From: Azospirillum sp. RU38E
Lineage (GTDB): Bacteria > Pseudomonadota > Alphaproteobacteria > Azospirillales > Azospirillaceae
NCBI RefSeq assembly: GCF_900188385.1
Contig: NZ_FZOI01000010.1
Coordinates: forward strand, 124,001 to 188,000
DNA: 64,000 nucleotides
Direction: 5' to 3'
Shown: piece by piece, positions 52,191-61,080 of the stretch
How positions within the stretch are numbered: position 1 is the stretch's first letter
How the letters are laid out: every line of letters begins with the position of its first letter
Notes under the pieces: model-generated
Told to the model about the DNA's origin: nothing
The model's database searches: none
Seen by the model: the letters and a program-made list of their open reading frames with translations, nothing else
Program-made: the position numbers and the translations under genes

Positions 52191-55100
52191 TTACTCCGCC
52201 CCGAAGCCGCCGGGGGCTGTCGGCCCCTTTTCATCCGCGCGCACGCGGAACCAGGCGGCATACATGGCCGGCAGGCTGTAGATGGTCAGCAGCGTGGCCA
52301 CCAGCAGCCCGCCCATGATGGCAATCGCCATCGGCCCCCAGAAGGTGGAGCGCGACAGCGGGATCATGGCCAGCACCGCCGCCGCCGCCGTCAGCATGAT
52401 CGGGCGGGCGCGGCGTACCGTAGCATCCACCACCGCATCGAAACGCCCGTGACCGGCGGCGATATCCTGTTCGATCTGATCGACCAGGATGACGGAATTG
52501 CGCATGATCATGCCGGCCAGCGCGATCACGCCCAGCTGCGCCACAAAGCCGAAGGGCTGGTTGAAGGCCAGCAGGGCGATGGTGACCCCGATCAGCCCCA
52601 GCGGTGCGGTCAGGAATACCAGCACCACGCGCTGGAAGCTTTGCAGCTGCACCATCAGCACCACCAGCATGATCATCACCATGGCCGGCATCACCGCCAT
52701 GATGGATTTCTGGCCCTTGGCGCTTTCTTCCACCGCACCGCCGATTTCAATGCGATAGCCGGTGGGCAGGCGGGATTTCAGTTCCGCCATGGCCTGATCC
52801 ACCTGCCCGGTGACGGTCGGTGCCTGGACATTGCCCACAATATCGGCCCGCACCGTCATGGCCAGATCGCGCGACCGGGTCCAGAGGATGCCTTCCTCCT
52901 GCCCATATTCGATGCGGGCGATCTGGCCCAGCGGCAGGGTCACGCCATTGGCGCCGCGCAGGCGGATTTCCCCCAGCCGGTCGACGGCGCGGCGCTCATC
53001 CTCATTGGCGCGCAGCACCACATTGATCAGTTCAATCCCCTCGCGGTACTGGGTGGCGGTATAGCCGGTCAGCACCGTCTGCATCGCCTGGGCCAGTTCC
53101 TGGCTGCTGATGCCCAGGGCACGGGCGCGTTCCTGATCCACCACCAGCCGCACCGACTTGATCTTTTCGTTCCAGTCGAAATTCACGTCGGTGGTGTGCG
53201 GGTTGGCGCGCATGATCTCCCGCACCTCCCCGGCGATCTGGCGGATTACATCGGCATCGCGCCCCAGCACGCGGAACTGCACCGGATAGCCCACGGGCGG
53301 GCCATTTTCCAGCCGCGCCACGCGGATGCGGAATTCGGGGAACTGGTTTTCCAGGGCCGGCTGCAATGTCTTCGCCAGCCGGGTGGTGTCCTCCAGCGAG
53401 GTGGTCATCAAGATGAACTGGGCGAAATTCGGCCGCTTCAGTTCCTGGTTCAACGGCATGTAGAAGCGGGGTGACCCGCTGCCGATGAAGGCGCTCTGCC
53501 GTGTGATGGCCTTTTCCTTGGCGAAGAAGGCTTCCATCTCCTTCACCTTGGCGGTGGTGGCGGCAATGGCGGTGCCTTCGGGCAGCTCCACATCCACCAC
53601 CAGTTCCAGGCGGGCGGAATTGGGGAAGAATTGCTGCTGCACAAAGCCGAACCCGAAGACGGAGAGGCCGAAGGCCCCCACCGTCAGGGCGATGACGATC
53701 CAGCGATGGTTCACCGTCCAGATCAGACTGCGGCGCAGCCGGCGATAGATCGGCTTGTCATAGGCGGCATCATGGCTGTTTTCCGGGTCGTGCCCCTGTT
53801 GCCCATCATGCGGGGTGGGCAGCATCTTGAAGCCCAGATAGGGGGTGAAGATCACCGCCACGAACCAGGAAACCAGCAGGGCGGTGGCCACCACCCAAAA
53901 AATCGCCCCGGTATATTCACCGGCCGCCGAATGGGCAAAGCCCACGGGCACGAAACCCGCCGCCGTCACCAGCGTGCCGGTCAGCATGGGGAAGGCCGTG
54001 CTGGTCCAGGCAAAGGCGGCGGCGCGTGCCCGGTCCCAGCCCTGTTCCAGCTTCACCATCATCATTTCCACCGCGATGATGGCATCATCCACCAGCAAGC
54101 CCAGCGCGATGATCAGCGCACCGACGGAGATTTTGTGCAGATCGATGCCCGCCGCCAGCATGACGGCAAAGGTGACCGCCAGCACCAACGGCACCGACAG
54201 GGCCACGACCACGCCGGTACGCACCCCCAGGCTGATGAAGGTGACGACCAGCACGATACCCAGTGCCTCGGCCAGGGCTTTGATGAATTCGTTGATGCTG
54301 TCCTTCACCACCGTTGGCTGGTCGGCGATCTTTTCAATCTCGATGCCCAGCGGCAGGGTGGTCTGGATGGCGGCCATTTCGGCATCCAGCGCTTCCCCCA
54401 GCTTCAGGATATCGCCGCCGGCCGCCATGGACACGGCAAGCCCGGTCACCCGCTCCCCATTATGGCGCATCAGCGTTTCCGGCGGGTCTTGCAGGCCACG
54501 GTGCACCGTGGCGATATCGCCCAGCCGCAACAGCCGTCCGTTTGCCTGGATGGGGACGGCGCGGACCTGATCTTCGGTGGATAGGGCACCGGTGACGCGC
54601 ACCCGCACCCGTTCCTGCCCCGTCTCCACAATGCCGCTGGCATTCACGGCATTCTGGGCGGCCAGGGCCTGGCCGATCTGCTGTACCGTCACGCCATATT
54701 GGGCCAGCCGGCCGCTGTCGAACTCCACATAGATGCGCTCATCCAGCAGGCCCAGCAGGTCCACCTTGCTCACCGAAGGGATGCGCAGCAGCCGCTGGCG
54801 GGCGGCCAGCAACACCTGATGCATCTCCGTATCGCTGAAACCTTCACCGGTGAAGGCATAGACATTGCCGAACGTGTCGCCGAACTCGTCATTGAATTGC
54901 GGGCCGATCACCCCGGCCGGCAGCTTGTCGGCAATGTCGCCCACCTTCTTGCGCACCTGATACCAGATATCCGGCACCAGATTGGACCGGGTATAATCCA
55001 TCAGGTTGACGAAGATCACCGTCTCGCCGGGGCGGGCATAGGTCTTGGTGTGGTAGAAATTGGGGAGCTGCTGCAGCGCTTGTTCGATGCGGTCAGTGAC

Positions 55101-55295
55101 CTGTTCCTGCATCTCCTTGGCGGTGGAGCCGGGCCATTGCGCCGTCACCACCATGGTGCGGATGGTGAATTGCGGGTCTTCCGCCCGGCCCAGATTGATA
55201 TAGGCATAAACACCCATCACCAGCGACAGGATGATGGAGAACAGCACCAGGGCCTGATGCCGGATGGCCCAGGCGGACAGGTTGAATCGGCTCAC
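52191..55295 (-). CDS. RND efflux permease (second system)
   Basis: This is a complete RND multidrug permease of 1034 aa. The first helix spans residues about 13-33, followed by the porter domain. The proton relay is LLVDDAIIAVEMMMVKLEQG (near residue 405), and the C-terminal half has GMIMRNSVILVDQIEQD (near 935). The NLGRAEDPQFTIRTMVV opening places it with the proteobacterial AcrB-like/VexF-type exporters that pair with a lipoprotein adaptor rather than with MdtBC. The start overlaps the adaptor stop (ATGA). A divergent TetR gene controls the region, so expression is probably drug-inducible. No outer-membrane partner is encoded here. Confidence 0.94.
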   Translation of the reverse strand: MSRFNLSAWAIRHQALVLFSIILSLVMGVYAYINLGRAEDPQFTIRTMVVTAQWPGSTAKEMQEQVTDRIEQALQQLPNFYHTKTYARPGETVIFVNLMDYTRSNLVPDIWYQVRKKVGDIADKLPAGVIGPQFNDEFGDTFGNVYAFTGEGFSDTEMHQVLLAARQRLLRIPSVSKVDLLGLLDERIYVEFDSGRLAQYGVTVQQIGQALAAQNAVNASGIVETGQERVRVRVTGALSTEDQVRAVPIQANGRLLRLGDIATVHRGLQDPPETLMRHNGERVTGLAVSMAAGGDILKLGEALDAEMAAIQTTLPLGIEIEKIADQPTVVKDSINEFIKALAEALGIVLVVTFISLGVRTGVVVALSVPLVLAVTFAVMLAAGIDLHKISVGALIIALGLLVDDAIIAVEMMMVKLEQGWDRARAAAFAWTSTAFPMLTGTLVTAAGFVPVGFAHSAAGEYTGAIFWVVATALLVSWFVAVIFTPYLGFKMLPTPHDGQQGHDPENSHDAAYDKPIYRRLRRSLIWTVNHRWIVIALTVGAFGLSVFGFGFVQQQFFPNSARLELVVDVELPEGTAIAATTAKVKEMEAFFAKEKAITRQSAFIGSGSPRFYMPLNQELKRPNFAQFILMTTSLEDTTRLAKTLQPALENQFPEFRIRVARLENGPPVGYPVQFRVLGRDADVIRQIAGEVREIMRANPHTTDVNFDWNEKIKSVRLVVDQERARALGISSQELAQAMQTVLTGYTATQYREGIELINVVLRANEDERRAVDRLGEIRLRGANGVTLPLGQIARIEYGQEEGILWTRSRDLAMTVRADIVGNVQAPTVTGQVDQAMAELKSRLPTGYRIEIGGAVEESAKGQKSIMAVMPAMVMIMLVVLMVQLQSFQRVVLVFLTAPLGLIGVTIALLAFNQPFGFVAQLGVIALAGMIMRNSVILVDQIEQDIAAGHGRFDAVVDATVRRARPIMLTAAAAVLAMIPLSRSTFWGPMAIAIMGGLLVATLLTIYSLPAMYAAWFRVRADEKGPTAPGGFGAE

Positions 55296-56380
55296 GGCAG
55301 GCCCCCGTCCCAGACGCGGACGGGCAGGTTGGCGTCCAGCCGGTGGACACCGGCCGTCACCACCAGCTCACCGGGGCGCAGACCGTCTGCCACGACGATG
55401 GCGTCGGGGCGGTACAGCGCAATGGTGACGGGGCGCAGGACCACGCGGTCCTTCTTGTCATTCATCACCCAGACGGCCGGCTTGTCCCCCTGCTGGAACA
55501 GGGAGGTGGCGGGCAGCACCACCACCTCCTGCGCCTGTTCACGGTTGAACAGCACGGTGGCGGTCATGCCCAGCCGCACCTTGTCGGCCTGATCCTCCGG
55601 CAGGGCCACCCGCACGCGGAAGGTGCGGCTGGCGGCATCGGCGGTGGGGGTGATTTCCCGCACCGTGCCGGTCAGCTTCAGTTCACGGTCAGCCCAGAGC
55701 GAGAGGCTGGCGGGCGTGCCCACCTTCAGCCGCGTCACCTGGCTTTCCGGCACATCGATGGCCACTTCGCGGCCCAGATCGGTGGCAACCCGCATCACCG
55801 CCTGTCCGGTGGCCACCACCTGGCCGACATCGGCATCCAGGGCCGTTACCGTGCCAGCTTGGGTCAGGGTCAGATCGGCATAAGAAAGTTCATTGCGTGC
55901 GAGCGACAGCCCGGATTTTGCCTCTGCCAGCTGGGCGTCGGCCGCCTGCGATGCCGCCTTCACCTGATCAAACTGCGCCTGGGAGACATGGCCGGATTTC
56001 AGCAGCGGCGTATAGCGGCGCAGATCGGCGGCAGCCTGCGTGGCACTGGCCTCCGCCTGGGTCAGCCGCGCTTCGGCCTGGCGCAGGGACAGTTTCAGAT
56101 CGGCCGGGTCCAGCTGGGCCAGCTTCTGCCCCGCCTCCACCCGGTTGCCCACATCCACCAGCCGCTGGGTGATGCGCCCGCCCACCCGGAAGGCGGCCAC
56201 CGTTTCGGTGCGCGCCACCACGGTACCGGTATAGCGCATGACGGAGTCGGCCTTGCTGAGCCCCACCTCCGCCACCCGCACCGCCCGGACAGGGGCCTTC
56301 ACCTCCTCCTTGGCGCCGCATCCCGACAGGATCAGCAGAGGCACAAGCAGCAAAGCGGACCGGGTGAGCGGCCAAACCAT
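55292..56380 (-). CDS. RND periplasmic adaptor lipoprotein (membrane fusion protein)
   Basis: This 362-aa adaptor has a lipoprotein signal (lipobox LSGC, cysteine near residue 21). The first barrel-sandwich half includes TETVAAFRVGGRI (near 60), the alpha-hairpin rich in Gln/Ala spans residues about 95-165, and a beta-barrel follows with ITPTADAASRTFRVRVALP (near 240). It links the permease to a TolC-type channel. The ATG at 56380 has AAGGA eight bases before it; a TTG six bases upstream lacks spacing. A perfect palindrome centred 76 bp before the start is the probable repressor site. Confidence 0.93.
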   Translation of the reverse strand: MVWPLTRSALLLVPLLILSGCGAKEEVKAPVRAVRVAEVGLSKADSVMRYTGTVVARTETVAAFRVGGRITQRLVDVGNRVEAGQKLAQLDPADLKLSLRQAEARLTQAEASATQAAADLRRYTPLLKSGHVSQAQFDQVKAASQAADAQLAEAKSGLSLARNELSYADLTLTQAGTVTALDADVGQVVATGQAVMRVATDLGREVAIDVPESQVTRLKVGTPASLSLWADRELKLTGTVREITPTADAASRTFRVRVALPEDQADKVRLGMTATVLFNREQAQEVVVLPATSLFQQGDKPAVWVMNDKKDRVVLRPVTIALYRPDAIVVADGLRPGELVVTAGVHRLDANLPVRVWDGGLP

Positions 56381-56447
56381 GATCAATTCCTTCGGAAGGG
56401 GTACGGCGCAAAGGGCAGGAGAAACCGCGCGACAGCGTGGCAGAAGA

Positions 56448-56464
56448 TAATGTAACGTACATTA
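56448..56464. promoter_or_regulatory. TetR-type operator (perfect palindrome)
   Basis: TAATGTAACGTACATTA has two perfect 7-bp arms around a central ACG. It lies 67-84 bp upstream of the adaptor start and in the divergent gap with the tetR gene (56656), so it probably serves to repress the pump by that protein. A short palindrome of this form is typical for TetR repressors. Confidence 0.65.
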
Positions 56465-56492
56465 CAGTTCTTCAAGTGACGCTTGTCACAGA

Positions 56493-56650
56493 ATACCAAT
56501 CCGCCAAGGATTTGATCCTTGGCGGATTGGAGGCCGGCGACTGCCGGCCCGCCGCACATGCGGCGCAAGCCAAGCTGCCGGAGGCGGCGCCCGGCGACTG
56601 AGGGAACCTGAAATCTCCCTGGATCGGTCACGATCAAGGGAGATTGGTAT
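56493..56650 (+). repeat. Mosaic palindromic element, copy E
   Basis: Copy E begins ATACCAATC and ends GATTGGTAT, perfect 9-bp inverted termini. The left stem has 16-bp perfect arms (56496-56511, 56515-56530). Core hairpins surround GCAAGCCAAG and are followed by GGCGACTGAGGGAA. The right stem (56612-56645) is identical to that in C and D. The copy ends only 5 bp before the tetR ATG, so the gene's leader and perhaps its ribosome site (AGGGAG inside the stem) come from the element. Confidence 0.88.
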
Positions 56651-56655
56651 AACAG

Positions 56656-57321
56656 ATGAAGGAAACCGGTGTGGCGGAGGTGGAACAGTCGGCGAAGATG
56701 GCGGCCCGGCGACAGGCGATGCTGGATGCCGCCGCCGCCGTCATCTTCGAGGTTGGCTATGAAAGGGCCAGTCTGGCGGCCATTGTGCGCCGCTCCGGCG
56801 GCTCGCTCAGCACATTGTATCAGCTGTTCGGCAGCAAGGAAGGGCTGTTCGAAGCCATGATCGTTGAGCGCTGCGCCTACATCATGGAAGAACTGTCATC
56901 CCCTGACCTGTCGGCGCGCGGCGCGCGGGCCGTGCTGTTGGCTATCGGCCATGCCTTCATGCGCGTGCTGCTGACGCCCGATGCCCAGGCCCTGTGGCGC
57001 ATGGTGATGGCGGAGGGGATCAAGTTCCCCCGCCTGCCGCAGATTTTCTTTTCCTGCGGGCCGGACCGGCTTCATGCAAAGCTGGCGGAATATCTTCGCG
57101 GCCTGGATCAGGCCGGCAGCGCCCGTGTGCCTGACCCGCTGTTCACGGCCAAGTCGTTCTGCATGTTGGTGCATGGCGACCTTTACTATCGCGTCGTCAC
57201 CGGCGTGAGGCCGCAGCCAGAGCCGGCGGAACTGGCCGCCCATATCGAACGGGCCATCGACATGTTCTGCCTTATGATTCAGCTGGCCCCGTTAGCGGAC
57301 AAGGGGGCCGGGGATCGCTGA
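56656..57321 (+). CDS. TetR-family repressor, divergent from RND pump
   Basis: This 221-aa repressor has the TetR N-terminal domain (residues about 15-65: AMLDAAAAVIFEVGYERASL, then the recognition helix in GSLSTLYQLFGSKEGLFEAM). The C-terminal ligand-binding domain is of the AefR/AcrR type. The chosen ATG is 6 bp after the repeat element. The only purine-rich site, AGGGAG, is inside the right stem of that element, so initiation may be poor or structure-controlled; an internal ATG at 56698 is another possible start. It probably represses the divergent adaptor-permease operon through the palindrome at 56448. Confidence 0.88.
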   Translation: MKETGVAEVEQSAKMAARRQAMLDAAAAVIFEVGYERASLAAIVRRSGGSLSTLYQLFGSKEGLFEAMIVERCAYIMEELSSPDLSARGARAVLLAIGHAFMRVLLTPDAQALWRMVMAEGIKFPRLPQIFFSCGPDRLHAKLAEYLRGLDQAGSARVPDPLFTAKSFCMLVHGDLYYRVVTGVRPQPEPAELAAHIERAIDMFCLMIQLAPLADKGAGDR

Positions 57322-57330
57322 CCCCTCGGC

Positions 57331-59013
57331 TCAATCCCCCCGCAACCCCGTCAGTGCTTCCTCAAACCCCGCCTCTTCACGCCGCACATCCAGGCTGATC
57401 CGCCCTTTCTCCAGCCGGATCAACCGGTCGGCCAGCATCGCTTCCCGCCGCAGATGCGTGACCACCAGCAGGGACCGCGCGGCGGCGCGTGCCTTCAGCC
57501 TTGCCAGCACATCGCGGGCGGTGGGCAGGTCCAGCCCGTCTGTCGGTTCGTCCAGCAGCCAGAGCGGACGGTCACGCAACAGGAACCGGGCCAGGGCCAG
57601 CCGGCGGCGCTGACCGGAGGACAGACCGCTGCCGCCTTCGCCCAGCAGGCTGTCCAGCCCCGCCGGCAAGGCCGCCACCACATCCGCCAGCCCGGCATCG
57701 GCCAGCACCTGGATCAGCCTTGCATCGTCCGCCGTGGGGTCGGCCAGGGCCAGATTGGCGCGCAGATCGTCCTGAAACAGGGCGGTTTCCTGGCCCAGCA
57801 GGGTCCAGGGCAGGGTGCCGATGCTGCCCGCTTCGGCCCGCTGTTCGCCCGTCACCAGGGCCAGCAGGCTGGATTTGCCGGCCCCGCTTTCGCCCAGGAT
57901 GGCGACATGCTGGCCGGCTTCAACGGTCAGTGACAGCCCGTCGAACAGCGCCGCACCCGCCCCCTCATGCCGGAAGCGCACCCCTTCCAGCCGCAGGGCC
58001 ACCCCCTCCGCCGGGCGTGCCGGGGTGGCGGGGGCGGGCAAGGGGCGCAGGTCGGCGGCCACGCGGGTGGCCGCGCGCAGGCTGCGCCCCAGTTCCACCG
58101 CACCCCGCCGCAGGGCCGCCACCGGCTCCATCAAGCCCATCGATACCAACAACAGCAGGGCCGCCACCGCCGGGGTAATGGCATTGCCCGCCACCAGCGT
58201 GGCCCCCAGCAACAGCGCCCCCGCCATCAGCGCGGTGCCGGCCACGCCCTGGATGATGCCGGTGGTGATATCCAGCCGGTTCAGCCGCTCATCCGCCTGT
58301 GCCAGCCGCCGGTCGGCGGCCAGGGCCAGATCGCGCATGGCCTGTGCGCGGCCGGCCAGCCGCCATTCCACCCGCCCGGACGTCAGGTCCAGCACGCGCA
58401 GCCGCAGCGATTCCAGGGCAGCCGCCCGCTGCCCGCCCGGTGCCAGACTGCCGCGCACGCCCAAGCCCAGCAGGGCCAGGCCCAACACCAGCAGATAAAG
58501 GCCAAAGCCCACCCCGCTCCACCCGATCAGCAGATAAAGCCCGGTGCCGGCGGCCAGCGCCATCAGCAGCAGGCTGGCCAACGGCACCATCAGCCGCAGA
58601 TACAGCGCGTCCAGCGCATCCAGATCGCCGGTCAGCCGGAACAGCAGCCGCCCCGGCCGCTGCACCAGCGCCCGCGCCAGCCCTGGCCGCGCCAGCGCCC
58701 GGAACAGCCGCACGCGCAGGGCCGCCACTACCGACAAGGTGGCATCATGGGTCAGCAGCCGTTCGCCATAGCGCGCACCGGTGCGCAGAATGGCCAGCCC
58801 GCGCACGCCGGCACCGGGCCTGAACACATCGAATCCCAGGGCGGCCCCCGCCGCCAGCCCGGCAATGCCGGTGGCGGTGATGAACCAGCCGGACAGACCC
58901 AGCAAGGTGACACCGGCCAGCACCGTCACCCCCGCCACCAGCAACCCCAGCAGCAGCGGGCGACCGGCGGCGCGCTGGAACAGGGCCAGAATGGTCAACA
59001 GATCGCGCTTCAT
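57331..59013 (-). CDS. cydC: CydC, thiol-reductant ABC exporter subunit
   Basis: This 560-aa half-transporter has six transmembrane helices (residues about 15-300) and an ATPase domain with Walker A GESGAGKSS (near 375) and the signature LSSGQRRRLALARFLL (near 475), followed by LLDEPTDGLD. With CydD it exports glutathione and cysteine and so keeps the periplasm reduced for cytochrome bd assembly. The start overlaps the cydD stop. No cydAB genes are in the window. The operon is preceded by a DUF2892 gene and by sulfide-regulator-like sites. Confidence 0.92.
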   Translation of the reverse strand: MKRDLLTILALFQRAAGRPLLLGLLVAGVTVLAGVTLLGLSGWFITATGIAGLAAGAALGFDVFRPGAGVRGLAILRTGARYGERLLTHDATLSVVAALRVRLFRALARPGLARALVQRPGRLLFRLTGDLDALDALYLRLMVPLASLLLMALAAGTGLYLLIGWSGVGFGLYLLVLGLALLGLGVRGSLAPGGQRAAALESLRLRVLDLTSGRVEWRLAGRAQAMRDLALAADRRLAQADERLNRLDITTGIIQGVAGTALMAGALLLGATLVAGNAITPAVAALLLLVSMGLMEPVAALRRGAVELGRSLRAATRVAADLRPLPAPATPARPAEGVALRLEGVRFRHEGAGAALFDGLSLTVEAGQHVAILGESGAGKSSLLALVTGEQRAEAGSIGTLPWTLLGQETALFQDDLRANLALADPTADDARLIQVLADAGLADVVAALPAGLDSLLGEGGSGLSSGQRRRLALARFLLRDRPLWLLDEPTDGLDLPTARDVLARLKARAAARSLLVVTHLRREAMLADRLIRLEKGRISLDVRREEAGFEEALTGLRGD

Positions 59014-60587
59014 GCCCCAACCTCCACAACCCGGTCCATCCGGGCGGCCAGCGCCGGGTCATGCGTGGCGACCAGCAAGGTGCGCCCCGCCGTTGCCTCT
59101 ACCAGCACATCGGCAATGGCGGCGGCGGTGTCGGCATCCAGATGGGCTGTCGGCTCATCGGCCAGGATCAGGGCGGCATCCGGGTCGGCCAGGGCGCGGG
59201 CCAGCGCCAGCCGCACCGCCTCCCCGCCGGACAGCCCAACCCCGCCTTCGCCGATGCGCCGCGCGGCCTCCTTGCCCGGCAGCAGCCGGCGGATCAGCCC
59301 GCCGGCATCGCTGCCGGCCCGGCCCAGGCTGACATTGGCGGCCAGGGAGGCATTTTGCAGGAAGGGCCGGTGGCCGACCCAGCCGATATGGCCCTGCCGC
59401 TGCACATTGCCCTGTTCGGCCTGTAACAGGCCGGCAGCCAGGGCCAGCAGGGTGGATTTGCCGCTGCCGCTGGGGCCCAGCAGGGCCACTCGCTCACCCG
59501 CCCGCACGGACAGGTCAAACCCGTCAATCACCGGTGCCGCCGCACCGGGATAGGCAAAGCGGATGCCGTTCAGCAGCAGCGCCGTGCCGGCCGGCGGTGG
59601 TGGGGCGCTCTGGCTTTCCGCCGCAACCGCCGCCGTCCCCGTCAGTGCGTTCAGCGCCTTGATGGCGGCTTCCCCGCTGGCGCGGTCATGCCAAGCGCCG
59701 GCCAGATCGCGCCACGGCTCAAAAAAAGCCGGGGCCAGCAGCAGGATGAACAGGCCCTGCGCCAGATCCAGCCGCCCGGCCCAGGTGCCCCATTCCAGCT
59801 GCCCCAGCAGATGGAACCCGGTATAAACGGCCACCAGCGCCACCCCCAAGGCTGAAAACAGCTCCAGCACGGCAGAAGACAGAAAGGCGATGCGCAGCAC
59901 CGCCATGGTCTGCTGCTTTACCTTCGTGGCCAGCGTCTGGATGCGGCCCGCCACCGCGTCTTCCGCCTCCAGTGCCCGGATGGTGGGCAGGCCGCGCAAC
60001 CGGTCCATCAGCAGGCCGTTCATGCCGCCAACGGCCATCAACTGTTCCTCGCTGGCCTTTTTGGCCCGGATGCCGATCAGCGCCATGAACAGCGGGATCA
60101 GCGGCGCCGCCACCAGCAGGATCAACCCCGCCGCCCAGGAATGCCACGCCACCGCCAGCAGCAGCGCCGGGCAGACCAGCATCAGCCGCCAGCGCACCGG
60201 CACATAGCGTTGCAAATAGGGGGTGACGGCCTCGGCCTGTTCGGCCAGCAGGGCGGCCAGCGTGCCCGACGCCGGCAGGGTCGGGTCCAGCGGCATCCGC
60301 CGGCCCAGATGGTCCAGCGCGTCACGGCGTAAGTCTGTCAGGGTCTGCCGGGCAGAGCGAAAGGCCAGCCGCCGCCCCGCTGCATCCAGCCCGGTACGGG
60401 CCATGCCGATGGCGGCAAAGCCCAGCGCCGGCCCCAACAGCGCAGCCACGCCGGTTCCATTCACCATGGCCAGCACTGCGGTGGCCAGAATCCAGGCCTG
60501 GGCGATCCAGAACAGGTCGGCAAGGGACTGGCACAGGGCACCCAGCTTCAGCTGGCGGTCGGCGGCAGGCTTGGAACGGTCTTTCAT
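59010..60587 (-). CDS. cydD: CydD, thiol-reductant ABC exporter subunit
   Basis: This half-transporter of 525 aa is the partner of CydC. The membrane domain lies at residues about 15-310 and includes PLIPLFMALIGIRAKKASEEQL and the conserved GGMNGLLMDRLRGLPTIRAL. The ATPase has Walker A GPSGSGKST (near 375), signature LSGGEAVRLALARAL and Walker B LILADEPTAHLD. The ATG at 60587 gives the usual N terminus (MKDRSKPAADRQLK); an in-frame ATG eight codons earlier is possible. Neither has a clear ribosome site. Confidence 0.91.
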   Translation of the reverse strand: MKDRSKPAADRQLKLGALCQSLADLFWIAQAWILATAVLAMVNGTGVAALLGPALGFAAIGMARTGLDAAGRRLAFRSARQTLTDLRRDALDHLGRRMPLDPTLPASGTLAALLAEQAEAVTPYLQRYVPVRWRLMLVCPALLLAVAWHSWAAGLILLVAAPLIPLFMALIGIRAKKASEEQLMAVGGMNGLLMDRLRGLPTIRALEAEDAVAGRIQTLATKVKQQTMAVLRIAFLSSAVLELFSALGVALVAVYTGFHLLGQLEWGTWAGRLDLAQGLFILLLAPAFFEPWRDLAGAWHDRASGEAAIKALNALTGTAAVAAESQSAPPPPAGTALLLNGIRFAYPGAAAPVIDGFDLSVRAGERVALLGPSGSGKSTLLALAAGLLQAEQGNVQRQGHIGWVGHRPFLQNASLAANVSLGRAGSDAGGLIRRLLPGKEAARRIGEGGVGLSGGEAVRLALARALADPDAALILADEPTAHLDADTAAAIADVLVEATAGRTLLVATHDPALAARMDRVVEVGA

Positions 60588-60720
60588 GATACCGGGCGGC
60601 AACGGCGCCATGGCGCGGGGACGCCATAGATGCCGCGTCCCCGCGCTTACGGCAACCGGACAAACCGTCCCGGTTGGTTCACAGGGGCAATTTTCTGCGC
60701 TGCTGTGGTTTTCGGCTGCC

Positions 60721-60927
60721 TCAGCGGAACGCCACCCCCGGCGGCAGACCCAGCCGACGGAAGATCATCGCCGCCGGGCAGAATCCGGTGATCCCGGCCT
60801 GCAGCATGTTCAGACCAACGAAAACCGTGAGCAACAGCCAGACCGGCCCCACCAGCCAGGCAAGGGCCGCACTGATCAGCACCATGGTGCCGGCAAAGGA
60901 AAGCACGGCTTTATCGACATTCATCAT
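60721..60927 (-). CDS. DUF2892 (YgaP-type) inner-membrane protein
   Basis: This small membrane protein (68 aa) has two hydrophobic helices and the family ending GLNMLQAGITGFCPAAMIFRRLG. DUF2892 domains form the membrane part of YgaP and usually accompany rhodanese and sulfur-relay functions. The start chosen is the second-to-last of several ATGs, nine bases after GGGAG. It lies 133 bp before cydD on the same strand and may be co-transcribed. An ATTC-N8-GAAG site is 63 bp upstream. A role in sulfide or persulfide handling is inferred. Confidence 0.8.
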   Translation of the reverse strand: MMNVDKAVLSFAGTMVLISAALAWLVGPVWLLLTVFVGLNMLQAGITGFCPAAMIFRRLGLPPGVAFR

Positions 60928-60989
60928 CGCCTTCATCTCCCGCATAAAGGGGGCATCACCTGTCGCCCGATGACAGCAGCCTATCAAAT

Positions 60990-61013
60990 ATTCAAAAATT
61001 TGAAGGTATGAAT
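60990..61013 (-). promoter_or_regulatory. ATTC-N8-GAAG site, SqrR/BigR-like operator 1
   Basis: ATTC (60990-60993), eight A/T bases, GAAG (61002-61005), then another GAAT at 61010-61013. The core TTCAAAAATTTGAA is a perfect palindrome. It is 63 bp upstream of the DUF2892 start. It differs by one base from the ATTC-N8-GAAT sequence known for ArsR-type sulfide sensors. Confidence 0.5.
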
Positions 61014-61080
61014 ATATCGCATCCCATCCCCCGGTTCCTCGGCAGGGGTGGGGTGATTGACGGGCGTAAAAAATAGATAT

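Noticed and set aside
53631-54584. 317-codon plus-strand frame opposite the second RND permease
   Set aside because: Antisense artefact of high GC at third codon positions.
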